This document shows, one piece after another, positions 36,735 through 46,870 of a stretch of DNA of 64,000 nucleotides (the first letter of the stretch is position 1; each line of letters begins with the position of its first letter). The translations under genes were made by a program, and so were the position numbers. This stretch comes from Ulota crispa (lineage: Eukaryota > Streptophyta > Bryopsida > Orthotrichales > Orthotrichaceae), in the NCBI GenBank assembly GCA_963920765.1, contig OY987243.1, positions 4,898,001 through 4,962,000 of the forward strand. Reading direction: 5' to 3'. A model generated the notes under the pieces. The model had not been told where the DNA came from. It made no database searches and saw nothing but the letters and a program-made list of their open reading frames with translations.

Positions 36735-37637
36735 ATGGGTGAGAAGAGGCCGGAGGTGCGCACCTTGATGCTGAAGAGCTCGGATGGCCAAGTATTCGAG
36801 GTGGACAAGGTAGTGGCGAGCGTGTCACCAATTCTGAAATTCGTAATTGAAGACACGACCCCGTGGGTGTTCATTCCTGTGATCAACATATCTGGCCACA
36901 CTTTGGCTCTAGTGATCCAATATTGCAAGTACCACAAAGAGAACGACAACACCACTCCTTTTGACACAATCGAGGCCTGGGATGCACGTTTTGTCGACTA
37001 CAATCTGGAGACTGTGGTCTACTTGATGCTAGTAAGGAATCATGCCTTACAACATTGTTTCATGTTTCTTCTTTCTTGTACTTTACTAAGACATTCTAGA
37101 AGTTAGTAACTATAGCGACCACAAATTGCTGCAGTCTGCTGCAGTTTGCATCTTCAGTCTTTTTAAGGGTTAGAACTTAGAACTTATACTTACTGATAGT
37201 GTTTGCGGTTTCATTCTAATTAAGCATCCCCTGCTTCTGTTAGATAACTGGAACTTCTTGAGGATGAGTTGCTACAGTTTCAGTCTAGTTGATTAGAATA
37301 ACATGAGTGAAGGCTGAGTTAGTGTGTTTTATGGCTTTGACATTGCATTTTTAATGCTACTAAGATACAAAATGTGAGCACAGCAACGTATTGCATCAAC
37401 TTAGTTTTGGCGCATGCATAAGCAGAGCTTGTATCTAAAAGATGGACGCTAATGTTACGAAAGTGGTTCACTTGGGGTGATATGCAGGCAGCGGACTACT
37501 TGCACCTCGAGAACCTTTTACAGCAGACATGTGAAGCTATCTTGGCAATGATCATTAATGGCAAGAGCCCTCAGGAGGTGCTTGGAAGGGAGTTAGGCAT
37601 TGAAGAGGTCCTCCGGAAGCTCCACAGCATCATCTAA
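36735..37637 (+). CDS. SKP1-like protein with shortened C-terminus, two exons
   Basis: Exons 36735-37031 and 37488-37637 (CTA|GTAAGG and ATGCAG|GCA) give 148 residues. The N-terminal POZ-like domain is clear: TLMLKSSDGQVFEVDKVVA, then VIQYCKYHKE and VYLMLAADYLHLENLLQQTC. SKP1 is the adaptor that joins F-box proteins to cullin in SCF ubiquitin ligases. The usual C-terminal F-box-binding helices, which in typical SKP1 end in EEVRRENQWAFE, are missing; here the protein stops after GIEEVLRKLHSII. It may be a subfunctional plant SKP1 paralogue or a decaying copy. An upstream 5' UTR intron is possible, since TTTTCAG occurs at 36694-36700. Confidence 0.8.
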
Positions 37638-37904
37638 AACTATTCTGAAGAGGGGGGAATCAAAGGAAGGGGATTATTGAACAGCAGAAGGACTTGCTAT
37701 TGAATGAGGAGTTCTGGATTTCCTGTCTTTTACGGTCTGCATGGGAGAGCCTGGTTGCTGGTTGCTGCTGTGTGCTATCAAGGTACTCTAGATTTATTGT
37801 GAGATGCCAGGAAATGAGTTGTAGAGAGTGAATTTATGTTTGTACATTTTCGTAGTCTGTGAGCTTAGGTTTGGTTTAGGCCTTGAAATGCACTAGAGAC
37901 TCCC

Positions 37905-38158
37905 AACCCCATATTCATTAAATTGGGAAAAACAATACATTTTGGGACTTTTGAAGGATTAAGGTGGTCACCTTAATCAAAACTCCAGCGTTTTTGGTAC
38001 ATGTGTCTTCTTTTGAAAGGAGGAATTTGCAAGGGAAATTTTTTTAGTGCCTCAAACTAAATTTGATACTTTTGAATTTGGTTTAAGGTAACTTTTTGGG
38101 TTTGAGGTGGAGTACAAAATGGTACCTTTGTTTTTCCCAATTTAACGAATATGGCGTT
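37905..38158. mobile_element. MITE, germin-intron family
   Basis: The ends CCCCATATTCATTAAATTGG and, inverted, CGCCATATTCGTTAAATTGG continue into GGGAAAAACAATACATTTTG and GTACAAAATGGTACC, partly inverted. It lies about 270 bp beyond the SKP1-like stop and could overlap that gene's 3' flank. Confidence 0.75.
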
Positions 38159-38353
38159 CCCCATGGCGCTAGTTTATTATATGTCAAAGTTGAAAGCAAA
38201 TTTTGTTGTATAGTATAATTTAAAACTAAAATAAAAGATTCAACTCATTGTTTGTTCAGTACAAGAAAATAACAAAAATATGTCCAAATTGACATGGCTA
38301 AATCTACAAAAATTGTTCAATTTGATAGTCTTTTTTGTCATTTTGGACACATT

Positions 38354-38612
38354 TAACACAATATTCATTAAAAGGGGAAAAACATGTGTACCATTTTGTA
38401 TTTCACCTAAATCCATTTAAGCCACCTTAAACCAAATCTAAAGGTAGCAGATTCAGTCTAAGCCACTAAGATTTTTTCCCTCTCAAATTCCTCCTCTCAT
38501 GTGAGGGCACGTGTACCAAAAAATTATTGCAAGCTCAGTTTCAGGTGATCACCTAAAACCTTCAAAAGTCCCAAAATGTATTGTTTTTCCCCTTTTAATG
38601 AATATCATGTTA
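38354..38612. mobile_element. MITE, germin-intron family, opposite orientation
   Basis: The ends AACACAATATTCATTAAAAG and, inverted, AACATGATATTCATTAAAAG flank subterminal GTACCATTTTGTATTTCACC and CAAAAGTCCCAAAATGTATT. The interior matches 37905-38158 in reverse, so two copies sit about 200 bp apart in inverted orientation. Confidence 0.75.
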
Positions 38613-39206
38613 TTTAGTCAATTTGGACACAATTTCTTGCACTGGTTGTTTGTTTCTTTTTACCTCTTTTAGTCTTTACATTTTACTTGTTCTCTTTTTT
38701 GCTTTTGGATTTAACTCCTTAGAGTCAGAGCTTTCCTTTTCTAGTTTCCATTGATTCTTGGTTTAAAGAATTTGAAAATAAGGAAAATTTCATGGATACC
38801 TTGAAGTTTGCAATATTTTCATAGGTACTCTTGCTTTTTCAGAAATTGCACAAAAACCCTTAGACCAAAATTTTCATACATTTGTTTTGTTGTGTATGTC
38901 ATTTCCCTTCTTCTTTTGTGCACTTGTTGCTTCTTTTTTGTTTCATAACATTCCCCTCTTCAACATTGGTCATGAAGGACGTACAAGCACAAATAAATGC
39001 CTAATTTTTTGGTCTAAGTGTGTTTGTGTAATTTCTGAAATAACGGAAATATTGCAAACTTCAGGGATATCCATGAAATTCTCCTTTGAAAATAATGTGA
39101 ACTTGTTTTGTTTATCTACTAGAGGTTTTGTTTATTTTAGATTTATAATTCAAATTCTGATAATAGTGTTGTTTCAGACTAGCTTTTTTTGTAAACTCAA
39201 CTTTTT

Positions 39207-39619
39207 AGGAAATTGATATATGCAGGGGGTTGATATTTGCACACCCCCGGGGTAAGTTTTAGATTTCTACTATCAAAAAGTTGAGTTTGAGAATTTTGAA
39301 TTAAAATTTGGACTTAAAGACCATAATTTGATCTAGAACCATTAAAGAAGTTGCAATTAAACAATTCTCAACAAAAAAGTTTAGTTAGGAAAAAAAACGT
39401 TACTTTTACTTTTGTTTGTAAAAAGAAATAAGCTTTTTTATTGATTGTTGTTGAATTACAACTTTTTTATGGTTCGAGTTGAAAATCATGATCCTTACGT
39501 CCAAATTTGAATTCAAAGTTCTCAAATTCAGCTCATTGATGGTAGAAATCTAAACCTTATCCCAAAGGGAGTGTGCAAATATCAACCCCCGGTGGCCGGT
39601 GTGCATATATCAGTTCCCT
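39207..39619. mobile_element. Foldback element with GGGGGTTGATATTTGCACAC arms
   Basis: The outer ends GGAAATTGATATATGCA and, inverted, GGAACTGATATATGCA enclose GGGGGTTGATATTTGCACAC with its mirror GTGTGCAAATATCAACCCCC. The arms continue inward for well over 100 bp (TTTAGATTTCTACTATC and GATGGTAGAAATCTAAA). No coding capacity is seen. Confidence 0.8.
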
Positions 39620-40007
39620 TTTTTTAATGTTCCTAAAATGTAAGCATCCATATTCTTTTATTTTATTTAAAGAACTTAACATACCAATTTTTACCCTCAT
39701 TTAGCACAAGCATTATGCCAATATCTTTTCTAATGTTTGAAACTGAAAACGAGAAGTTTCTAAAGCTAGTTAATAGATATGGATCTCTTTGTAGAACTTT
39801 TGTGGTTTAGTGAGTATAATACTTTCTACTTGATACTTGCCTATTTCCTTTTTCTAAATTGGAACAAAATTTAATCTTGTTCAAGACATGATACACGAGG
39901 GTAATACTAAATAAATTTGAATAAGCTTGACATTGGAAACTTGGAATGTAAAGGGCTTGACTTTGAACGCTCTTAATTAGCTTGGATTTGCGTGCAAAGG
40001 TGGCTTA

Positions 40008-40130
40008 TGGTATGTTCATACTTGGTGTTAGAAGGGGTATTAGCAAAGGAAAATTAAATGCATTTGGACACACTTTTAGACTACATTCATATTGCTAATA
40101 CCCCTCCTAATACCAAGTGTGAACACACCA
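40008..40130. mobile_element. Tourist-like MITE with TTA target duplication
   Basis: The 123-bp element has inverted ends TGGTATGTTCATACTTGG and TGGTGTGTTCACACTTGG, continuing through GGGGTATTAGCAA and its mirror. It is flanked by TTA at 40005-40007 and 40131-40133. These features fit the PIF/Harbinger-derived Tourist class. Confidence 0.85.
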
Positions 40131-40493
40131 TTAGAATGTATATATCTTGTGCTCAAAATCTTAACAATTACAATATTTAATAAAACGTAAAGTTGCACAA
40201 ATTGTAATTTTTGAGATATTTTTGAGAATTTTAATTCATGTGAGAAAGTAAATATAATTAAATGACTTCTTTTATGTAATCAAAACTCAAGAGGAAGAAT
40301 TTGTAGCAAAATTTCTAAGGATTCCATTTCAAAAGCTCTTATTTTAATGTTTTGTGTTTCAATTGAAAAGATTTTATGACCATATGCTATTATATGTTTC
40401 TTTTTTTAGAGTTGTTTGCTTATTTTGAAATTTAGCTACAAATTGTATAGAATCAAACAAACTTGTTGATAAAGGTGATTGCAAGAATGACCT

Positions 40494-40735
40494 ATAACCT
40501 CATATTCAATAAAATGGGAGATTGGGCACCTCTCAAAATAACCAAAGGAGACATAAAAAATTTTGATTTTAGGTTAGTTTTGAAAAACCTTCTAATTTTA
40601 GGTAATATCTGAAAGGTTTTATGTCAGTTCAGCTCAAATTGAGTTGAATTGACATAAAACCTTTTGTCAACTTTCCTTTACATTTCCTCTCATTTCAATG
40701 GAAAGCTCCCATTTTACTGAATATGAGGTTCTATC
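40494..40735. mobile_element. Foldback MITE, AACCTCATATTCAATAAAAT ends
   Basis: The ends AACCTCATATTCAATAAAAT and, inverted, AACCTCATATTCAGTAAAAT share the ATATTCxxTAAA core with the germin-intron family. A central inverted pair (GGTTTTATGTCAGTTCA and TGAATTGACATAAAACC) makes a long hairpin. Confidence 0.7.
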
Positions 40736-42920
40736 TTGCTTTTTGTCCCCTTCACCTCACGCAAGTGGTTTTTGGGTCCTATCTTTTGCGATTTTAGTCA
40801 TTTTGACTTGAAATTTTAAACCAAGGTGAAAATAAAAGTTATTGACATTCCGTAATTTTTTTGGTTTTATTTAAATGATTTTATTATTTTTAAGTGGACC
40901 CCAATTGCATGTCTATCTTTGTGGTTTTGGTGGATTTCAGTACTATTTTGGGTCCAAAAAGCAAATCCAAAGCCACAAATTAGGGAAGTGGTTTAGGAGG
41001 CATCATTACACAAATTTGTTGACCAATTTTACTAAACTCAAAAAAATTTGCCTTGCACATTGTCTCAAAGTGGGCATCCTTTCTCCCTCCATTGGTGAAA
41101 GACAAAAACCTTCCTCCAAAAAAGTCTTGCATCCGTTCAAGCTAATGAGAGAGATGAGAAATGGCCATTTTTTATTTTATTTTTTTGAATTATTTTACTG
41201 TTTTCTAAAAAGCAAAAAGGAAATTGTATTTTTGTTAATAATTTCTATCCCTCTATTTTTGTGCATAACTTTTAGGATAAAATTTTTCTAGGTTTGAGTT
41301 TCTGTAAGTACTCTATTTTAAGTGCTTTACTAATTTTCAATATTTTCTTTTATTAAAAAAATTATTTCAAATACTCATAGTACTACCTAGTCTTACAAGT
41401 CTTAAGGGTGTTTGAGACAAAATTGGCAGGTCATTCTTGCAACTACCCATAACTTGCTTTCTCTTTTTTTTACACAAAATTAATCTCAACTTGAATTAAC
41501 ATATCAATAGCAAGTGTTGTTTAACAATTCAACATGATTTCTAGTTCTAAGAACTATTTGTGTTTATGTTTACATGATGTTGGAATTTTTGTTCTTGAAA
41601 TTTACCATGCAATATAGGCATTTATATTTTGCTAAAATCCACAACATGAACTAATTGGGATCTTCAAATCAAATGCATGAGTGTATTGTCCTAAGTGTGT
41701 TTGTTGAAGTTTGGAGAACTATGACAATACATATATGTGTATTTTCATATTTGCAAGTGATTGCATATTTTCAAATAAGTGTTATTTGAGTTTCGAGTAA
41801 ATGATAGTGTTGTAAAGTTTATTGTCTAACTATACAAACACATGGTTCCAAGCTATGGATATAGTTGTATTAGATTATCAGTGGTGCAATATAAAATAAG
41901 CAACACCAATACTTGTACCAAATCTTTTCAACACCTTCAAACCTCAAATCTACTAAATCCCAAAGAAAACATATAAACCATTATTGGATATCAACTTGCA
42001 AAAACTATAGATCTTCAAAGTAGCTCTTTCAAGGTTTAAAAGGAACCAAAACTAAAGATTTACCAAAAAAATTGCTTTAAAGAAAAGCATTATCAAATGG
42101 CATCCAAGAGAAAAAATAAACCAAATCTTACCATGAAAGTAATCTTCTTTGCACTAAGATTTCTAAAGCAACTTGTTTTATTAATCAATGGAAAATATTG
42201 CTATTTCTTTAATTTATGCATGGATATTGGTCCACGATTTAGTTTCAAAAGCTTTACCAACATAGTTTTTATATGGAAGCTTGTCCTAAGTGCCTTGGCG
42301 GTAGATTATAATTTTTCTTTTGATTTCTTGTTAAAACAACTTTGATAAGACCTTTTATTTTACCAGAAACAAGCAAACAACTAATTTAATTTACAATTCA
42401 ATTTATTTAAAACGCTTTATATCAAATATGGGCGTGAGATTGGAAGGCTCATTATATCACTATTCTCTTTTGTTACCATGAAAGGAACCCTAGTTTATCA
42501 AATAAATGAACACTAACCAACATTACAAAATTCAATGCGTAGAATTCCAATAATTAACAACTAAATAATTCTTCTATAATTTATCAAAAATTTGTTTTAT
42601 TTTGACATTAGCTATTTTAACTTTGAGGAAAATGTTCATTAAGTGGATAACAAATAGTTTTCAATGCTCAATGCAAGATCCATACAAAGTGAATGAACTA
42701 CATGCGAATATGCTTTTAAAGTGAATTTTGAGTATTGTTCAATTAAATGACTAAATTGACAATAAGATGCTTCATGAACTTGTGCAAGTCTTTGAATGAA
42801 TTCTTCTAGAGATAAAGGGAAAGAAAACTTGCATAAGTGAAGGCCTTATTTTCTAAAATACTCTTAAATCATATATGATTTGAGGTAAATGCTAAAAAAA
42901 AGGAATCGTGACATCCTAAA

Positions 42921-43293
42921 ATGCTAACAAGACACCCTTGTGAGCATGAAATGTGATTTCTGATGCTGATTTTTATTTGAATCAAAAGATTTGTTTTACT
43001 TTTATCAATCTAAGGCTATATTCAAAAAACAAAAGGTGTGCTTAATTCTGAAATTAAAAATATAGGACTTTTGAGTTATTTAAAGCAAAAATATATCAAA
43101 AAATAGTATTGGTACAATAATATTTCAACAAAAATTTGTATTTATCCTATTTTCTTTCAAGGAGGTGATAATGTTGTGATTGAATGAATGATGAACAACT
43201 TGAATAAATAAATAAATAAAAAGCACTAAGTTATCAAATGTCATGCTCACAAGGGATGTCCCATTAACAATTTAGGGTGTCTTGTTAGCAATT
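42921..43293. mobile_element. Element with ATGCTAACAAGACACCC inverted ends
   Basis: The left ATGCTAACAAGACACCCTTG is mirrored by AGGGTGTCTTGTTAGCAAT at the right. TTGTGAGCATGA also occurs inverted (TCATGCTCACAA) near 43241. About 20 bp separate these two motifs on the right only, so one arm has an indel. No gene is seen. Confidence 0.6.
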
Positions 43294-43320
43294 CCCAAAA
43301 AAAATTGGGTGAATGGTTTT

Positions 43321-45571
43321 CCAATATTGACACTTGATGAAGGTGTCACCTAAATTTAGATGAAAGAATCACAAAAGATTTATAAAGTGACTTCAAAACT
43401 TACATGAAAATCTCACCAAAATTCATATGGCAGTGTTGCTAAAATCAACAAAAAAAAATATTACCAAAATATACATGAAAGTGTCAACAAGTTTCAAATG
43501 AAAGTGTCACCAAAATTCACGTGAAAGTGTTCAGAAAATGTACATGTAAGTATCACCAAAACTTGCATGAAAGTATCACCTCAATCCACATGATAGTGTC
43601 ATCAATATTCACATGGAAGTGTCAACAGATTTTGCGTGAAAGAGTCACAAAAGATTTCTTGAAAGTGCCTCCAAAACTTACATTAAACTCTCGTCAAAAT
43701 TCATATAAAGGTATCGCTAAAGTTACCCAAAAAATGTTATCCAAATTCTCAAAAAAAGTCACAATGGTTTCCATGAAATTGTCTCCAAAATTCATTTTAA
43801 AGTGTTGACAAAATTTACATATTAGTGTCACCAGAATTTATATGGAAGTATCATCACAGTCTACATGAAAGCGTCACCAAATTTCACATGAGGGTGTCGC
43901 CAAATTTCACATGAGGGTGTCGCCAAATTTCGCATGAGGGTGTCGCCAAATTTCGCATGAGGGTGTCGCCAAATTTCGCATGCGGGTGTCGCCAAATTTT
44001 GCATGAGGGTGTCGCCAAATTTCGCATGAGGGTGTCGCCAAATTTCGCATGAGGGTGTCGCCAAATTTCGCATGAGGGTGTCGCCAAATTTCGCATGAGG
44101 GTGTCGCCAAATTTCGCATGAGGGTGTCGCCAAATTTCGCATGAGGGTGTCGCCAAATTTCGCATGAGGGTGTCGCCAAATTTCGCATGAGGGTGTCGCC
44201 AAATTTCGCATGAGGGTGTCGCCAAATTTCGCATGAGGGTGTCGCCAAATTTCGCATGAGGGTGTCGCCAAATTTCGCATGAGGGTGTCGCCAAATTTCG
44301 CATGAGGGTGTCGCCGAATTTCGCATGAGGGTGTCGCCAAATTTCGCATGAGGGTGTCGCCGAATTTCGCATGAGGGTGTCGCCCAATTTCGCATGAGGG
44401 TGTCGCCGAATTTCGCATGAGGGTGTCGCCCAATTTTGCATGAGGGTGTCGCTCAATTTCGCATGAGGGTGTCGCCAAATTTCACATGAGGGTGTCGCCA
44501 AATTTCACATGAGGGTGTCGCCAAATTTCGCATGAGGGTGTCGCCAAATTTCACATGAGGGTGTCGCCAAATTTCACATGAGGGTGTCGCCAAATTTCAC
44601 ATGAGGGTGTCGCCAAATTTCACATGAGGGTGTCGCCAAATTTCGCATGAGGGTGTCGCCAAATTTCACATGAAGGTGTCACCAAATTTCACATGAAGGT
44701 GTCACCAAAATTATATGAAAATGTCACAAAAATTTGCATGAGAGTGTCATCAAATTTTGCATTGTCATCAAATTTTGCATGCAATTATCACCAAAATTTA
44801 TATGAAATTGTCATCAAAATTTGATCAAAGTCTCACCATAATTCACAAGAAAGTGTCACTAAAATATGCATGAAAGTCTCACCAAAACTTACATGAAAAT
44901 GTCATCAAAGGTAACATGAAAGTGTCACCAAAATTTTAATGAAAGTGTCATAAATAAATACATGAATATGTCACCCAGATTCATATGAAAATGGCCCTAA
45001 AACTCACACAATAAATTCACCAATATTTAAATGAAGGGGAAATAACAAATAGGGGCATGAAAATGAAAAATATTAAAGATAGGGCACAATTTCTAAACAA
45101 TTTTGTAGTTTTTTCTAATTTTTATTGGTTTGGACATTGACTGGTTTGGATACTTCACATTAAATGTTAGCTAATTTCCAAAAAAATTAGAGGTCTCTCT
45201 CCAAATTAAGCCTAAATAAAGAAATTTTAGGAAAGAGAATGGCATTTATTGCAGAGACCTCTAAGCCATTTCTTGGAAGTTGGCTAACATTTAATGTGAT
45301 GAATCTAAACCAATCAATGTCCATACCAATATTTTTATTAGAAATTTACAAATTATTTTGAAATTGTGCCCCTATTTGTAATATTTTTCATTTTCATACC
45401 CCTATTTGTAATTTTCACTTAAATGAAAGTGTCACCAAGACTTATATGAAAGTCTCACCAAAAATTACAAGAAAGCGTTTTCAAAATTGACATGAGAATG
45501 ACACCAAATTTGACAGGAATGTCTCACCAAAATTGACATGAATATCTCACTACAATTTACTTGAAAGTGTA
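43321..45571. repeat. 23-bp minisatellite with homogeneous core and diverged flanks
   Basis: The period is 23 bp. The core at about 43879-44690 repeats GGTGTCGCCAAATTTCGCAT plus GAG some 34 times with few changes. The flanks (43321-43878 and 44691-45571) are diverged units of the type AGTGTCACCAAAATTCACAT plus GAA. The right flank is interrupted by the element at 45036-45418. On the minus strand all three frames stay open across the core and encode the same 23-residue periodic peptide (RNLATPSCEIWRHPHAKFGD...). I regard this as a by-product of the period and not a gene. Confidence 0.95.
45036..45418. mobile_element. Mutator-type MITE inserted in the 23-bp array, 9-bp target duplication
   Basis: The ends GGGGAAATAACAAATAGGGG and, inverted, GTGAAAATTACAAATAGGGG continue as long arms (CATGAAAATGAAAAATAT, and further in, CCAAACCAATCAATGTCC-like mirrors). 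TTAAATGAA is duplicated at 45027-45035 and 45419-45427. The 9-bp duplication and long G-rich ends fit MULE-derived foldback elements. Removing the element and one duplicate restores the 23-bp periodicity. Confidence 0.85.
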
Positions 45572-46332
45572 AGCTTAACTTTATAATGCCGTTGGCACCA
45601 AGAAATGACGCTTGAACAAATGTTCAGGGACGTGGATGGCAAGAAAACTTGATTTTTCATCCATAGTTTTGATTATGATCTATCATGTTGGGTTATGAGG
45701 AGTATCTAATTGAATTTGTAGCCTTGCTAGTGTTTCTTTTTATGTAGATAAGAAGTCAAAATGAATCACAAAATATGCTATTTTAATGTATTTTGGGAAG
45801 TTGTTGCTATTTGCTCTAAATCTGAAATTTCTTCACAAAAATGATGTTTTTTGAAATTGAGCCCAACTTACAAAATGGAGGCCATCTACTCTAATTTCTT
45901 CTCCAATTCAAATTTTGGAAAATTTCCTAATATTTAATATTCTATTGCTATCTAAACTTTGAATGTATTTTCAATGTCTGTTATTTTTCTAATAGAATGA
46001 CATTGAAATGGAGTTTACACCATGATGTTTGTTATTGTGATATACACACATGGTGAAATTTTCAGATTTTTTGAGATGATTTTCTATTTGATGTGATTTT
46101 TCTTCACTTTTTCTTCAAAAATTCTCAAAAAAATCAAATTTTCTCAAAAAAAAACCTGAAGTTTTTGTGAAGTAAAGAAGATGTGTAATTCCATCTCTAA
46201 AAATCAAATATAATTTTCTTCATACATATATAATTGCAAAATGGCAGCAAATTGAATGATGGACAGTCACACTTGGAATCAACGGTCATAGATCCTTCAT
46301 TTAGGGGTTAACTCACCAAAATTGAGAAGTAA
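45572..46332. other. AT-rich stretch, no gene seen
   Basis: Strongly AT-rich with no recognisable frame. Near its end, CATTTAGGGGTTAACTC (about 46298-46314) is a stray copy of the terminus seen on the 30850-31493 element. Confidence 0.5.
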
Positions 46333-46773
46333 GAGCATCTTCAATGTATGCACTGCAAACGGGACTCGGAAGTAGCTGGTCCTGCGTCGCTCCCCGCCCC
46401 TTAAGTATGCAGTTTCTTTCACCGACCACATCCTCCCAATGTTGATGAAACTCCCGTAGCAAATTCAAGCACGGTAGTAGAAGAATGTGTGTACTTGCAA
46501 GTTGTTGCTGGGAAATTGCAAGCTATTGTAAGCTATCACAAGCAACGTGTCACTCCATCAGCAAATGCAGTGCGCACTGGGAAAATGAGCTGGGGTACAA
46601 GAAAACGAGACAATATGCCATTCCAAGAGGTGGTTTTAACGGGGTCAATTCCGGCATTTCTGTTCCCGTGGCAACGTTGGAGCCCTAAAAGTACCTAGAA
46701 TTCCAATTAAAGTGGCCCCCACCCAGAGAAATGCAGGACCAGCCCATTCCTAGTGCATACATTGAAGATGCTC
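46333..46773. mobile_element. Tourist-like MITE, GAGCATCT family
   Basis: GAGCATCTTCAATGTATGCA at the left is mirrored by TGCATACATTGAAGATGCTC at the right, and both sides are flanked by TAA (46330-46332 and 46774-46776). The interior is GC-richer than its flanks and has two overlapping + frames without known domains. Confidence 0.82.
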
Positions 46774-46870
46774 TAAGTGCCTCAAAAATTTACATGAAAA
46801 AGTTAGTAAAAGTTTGATGAAAATGAGTCGAGTTTCTAGATGAACTTGCACTATGGGGCAACTCTATCTA

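Larger units (their letters stand above)
37640..43320. other. Gene-free AT-rich region with several MITEs
   Basis: No gene is supported. Five foldback or MITE elements are listed separately (37905, 38354, 39207, 40008, 40494) plus one at 42921. A further inverted pair, GATTGCAAGAATGACCTATA at 40479 and AGGTCATTCTTGCAAC at about 41431, may mark the ends of a roughly 1-kb element enclosing 40494-40735. The + frame at 40875-41291 inside it has no recognisable domain. Confidence 0.55.

Noticed and set aside
40875..41291. 138-residue + frame in the AT-rich region
   Set aside because: It is Phe/Leu/Lys-rich as expected from AT-rich DNA, with no domain and no splice context. It is possibly inside a non-autonomous element.
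43861..44501. Three overlapping minus-strand frames of about 160-205 residues
   Set aside because: Same cause as above, with a 23-bp period. The peptide is identical in each frame, and the DNA is clearly a minisatellite.
668..45571. CRISPR arrays
   Set aside because: The arrays have head-to-tail units without unique spacers, and the genome is eukaryotic.
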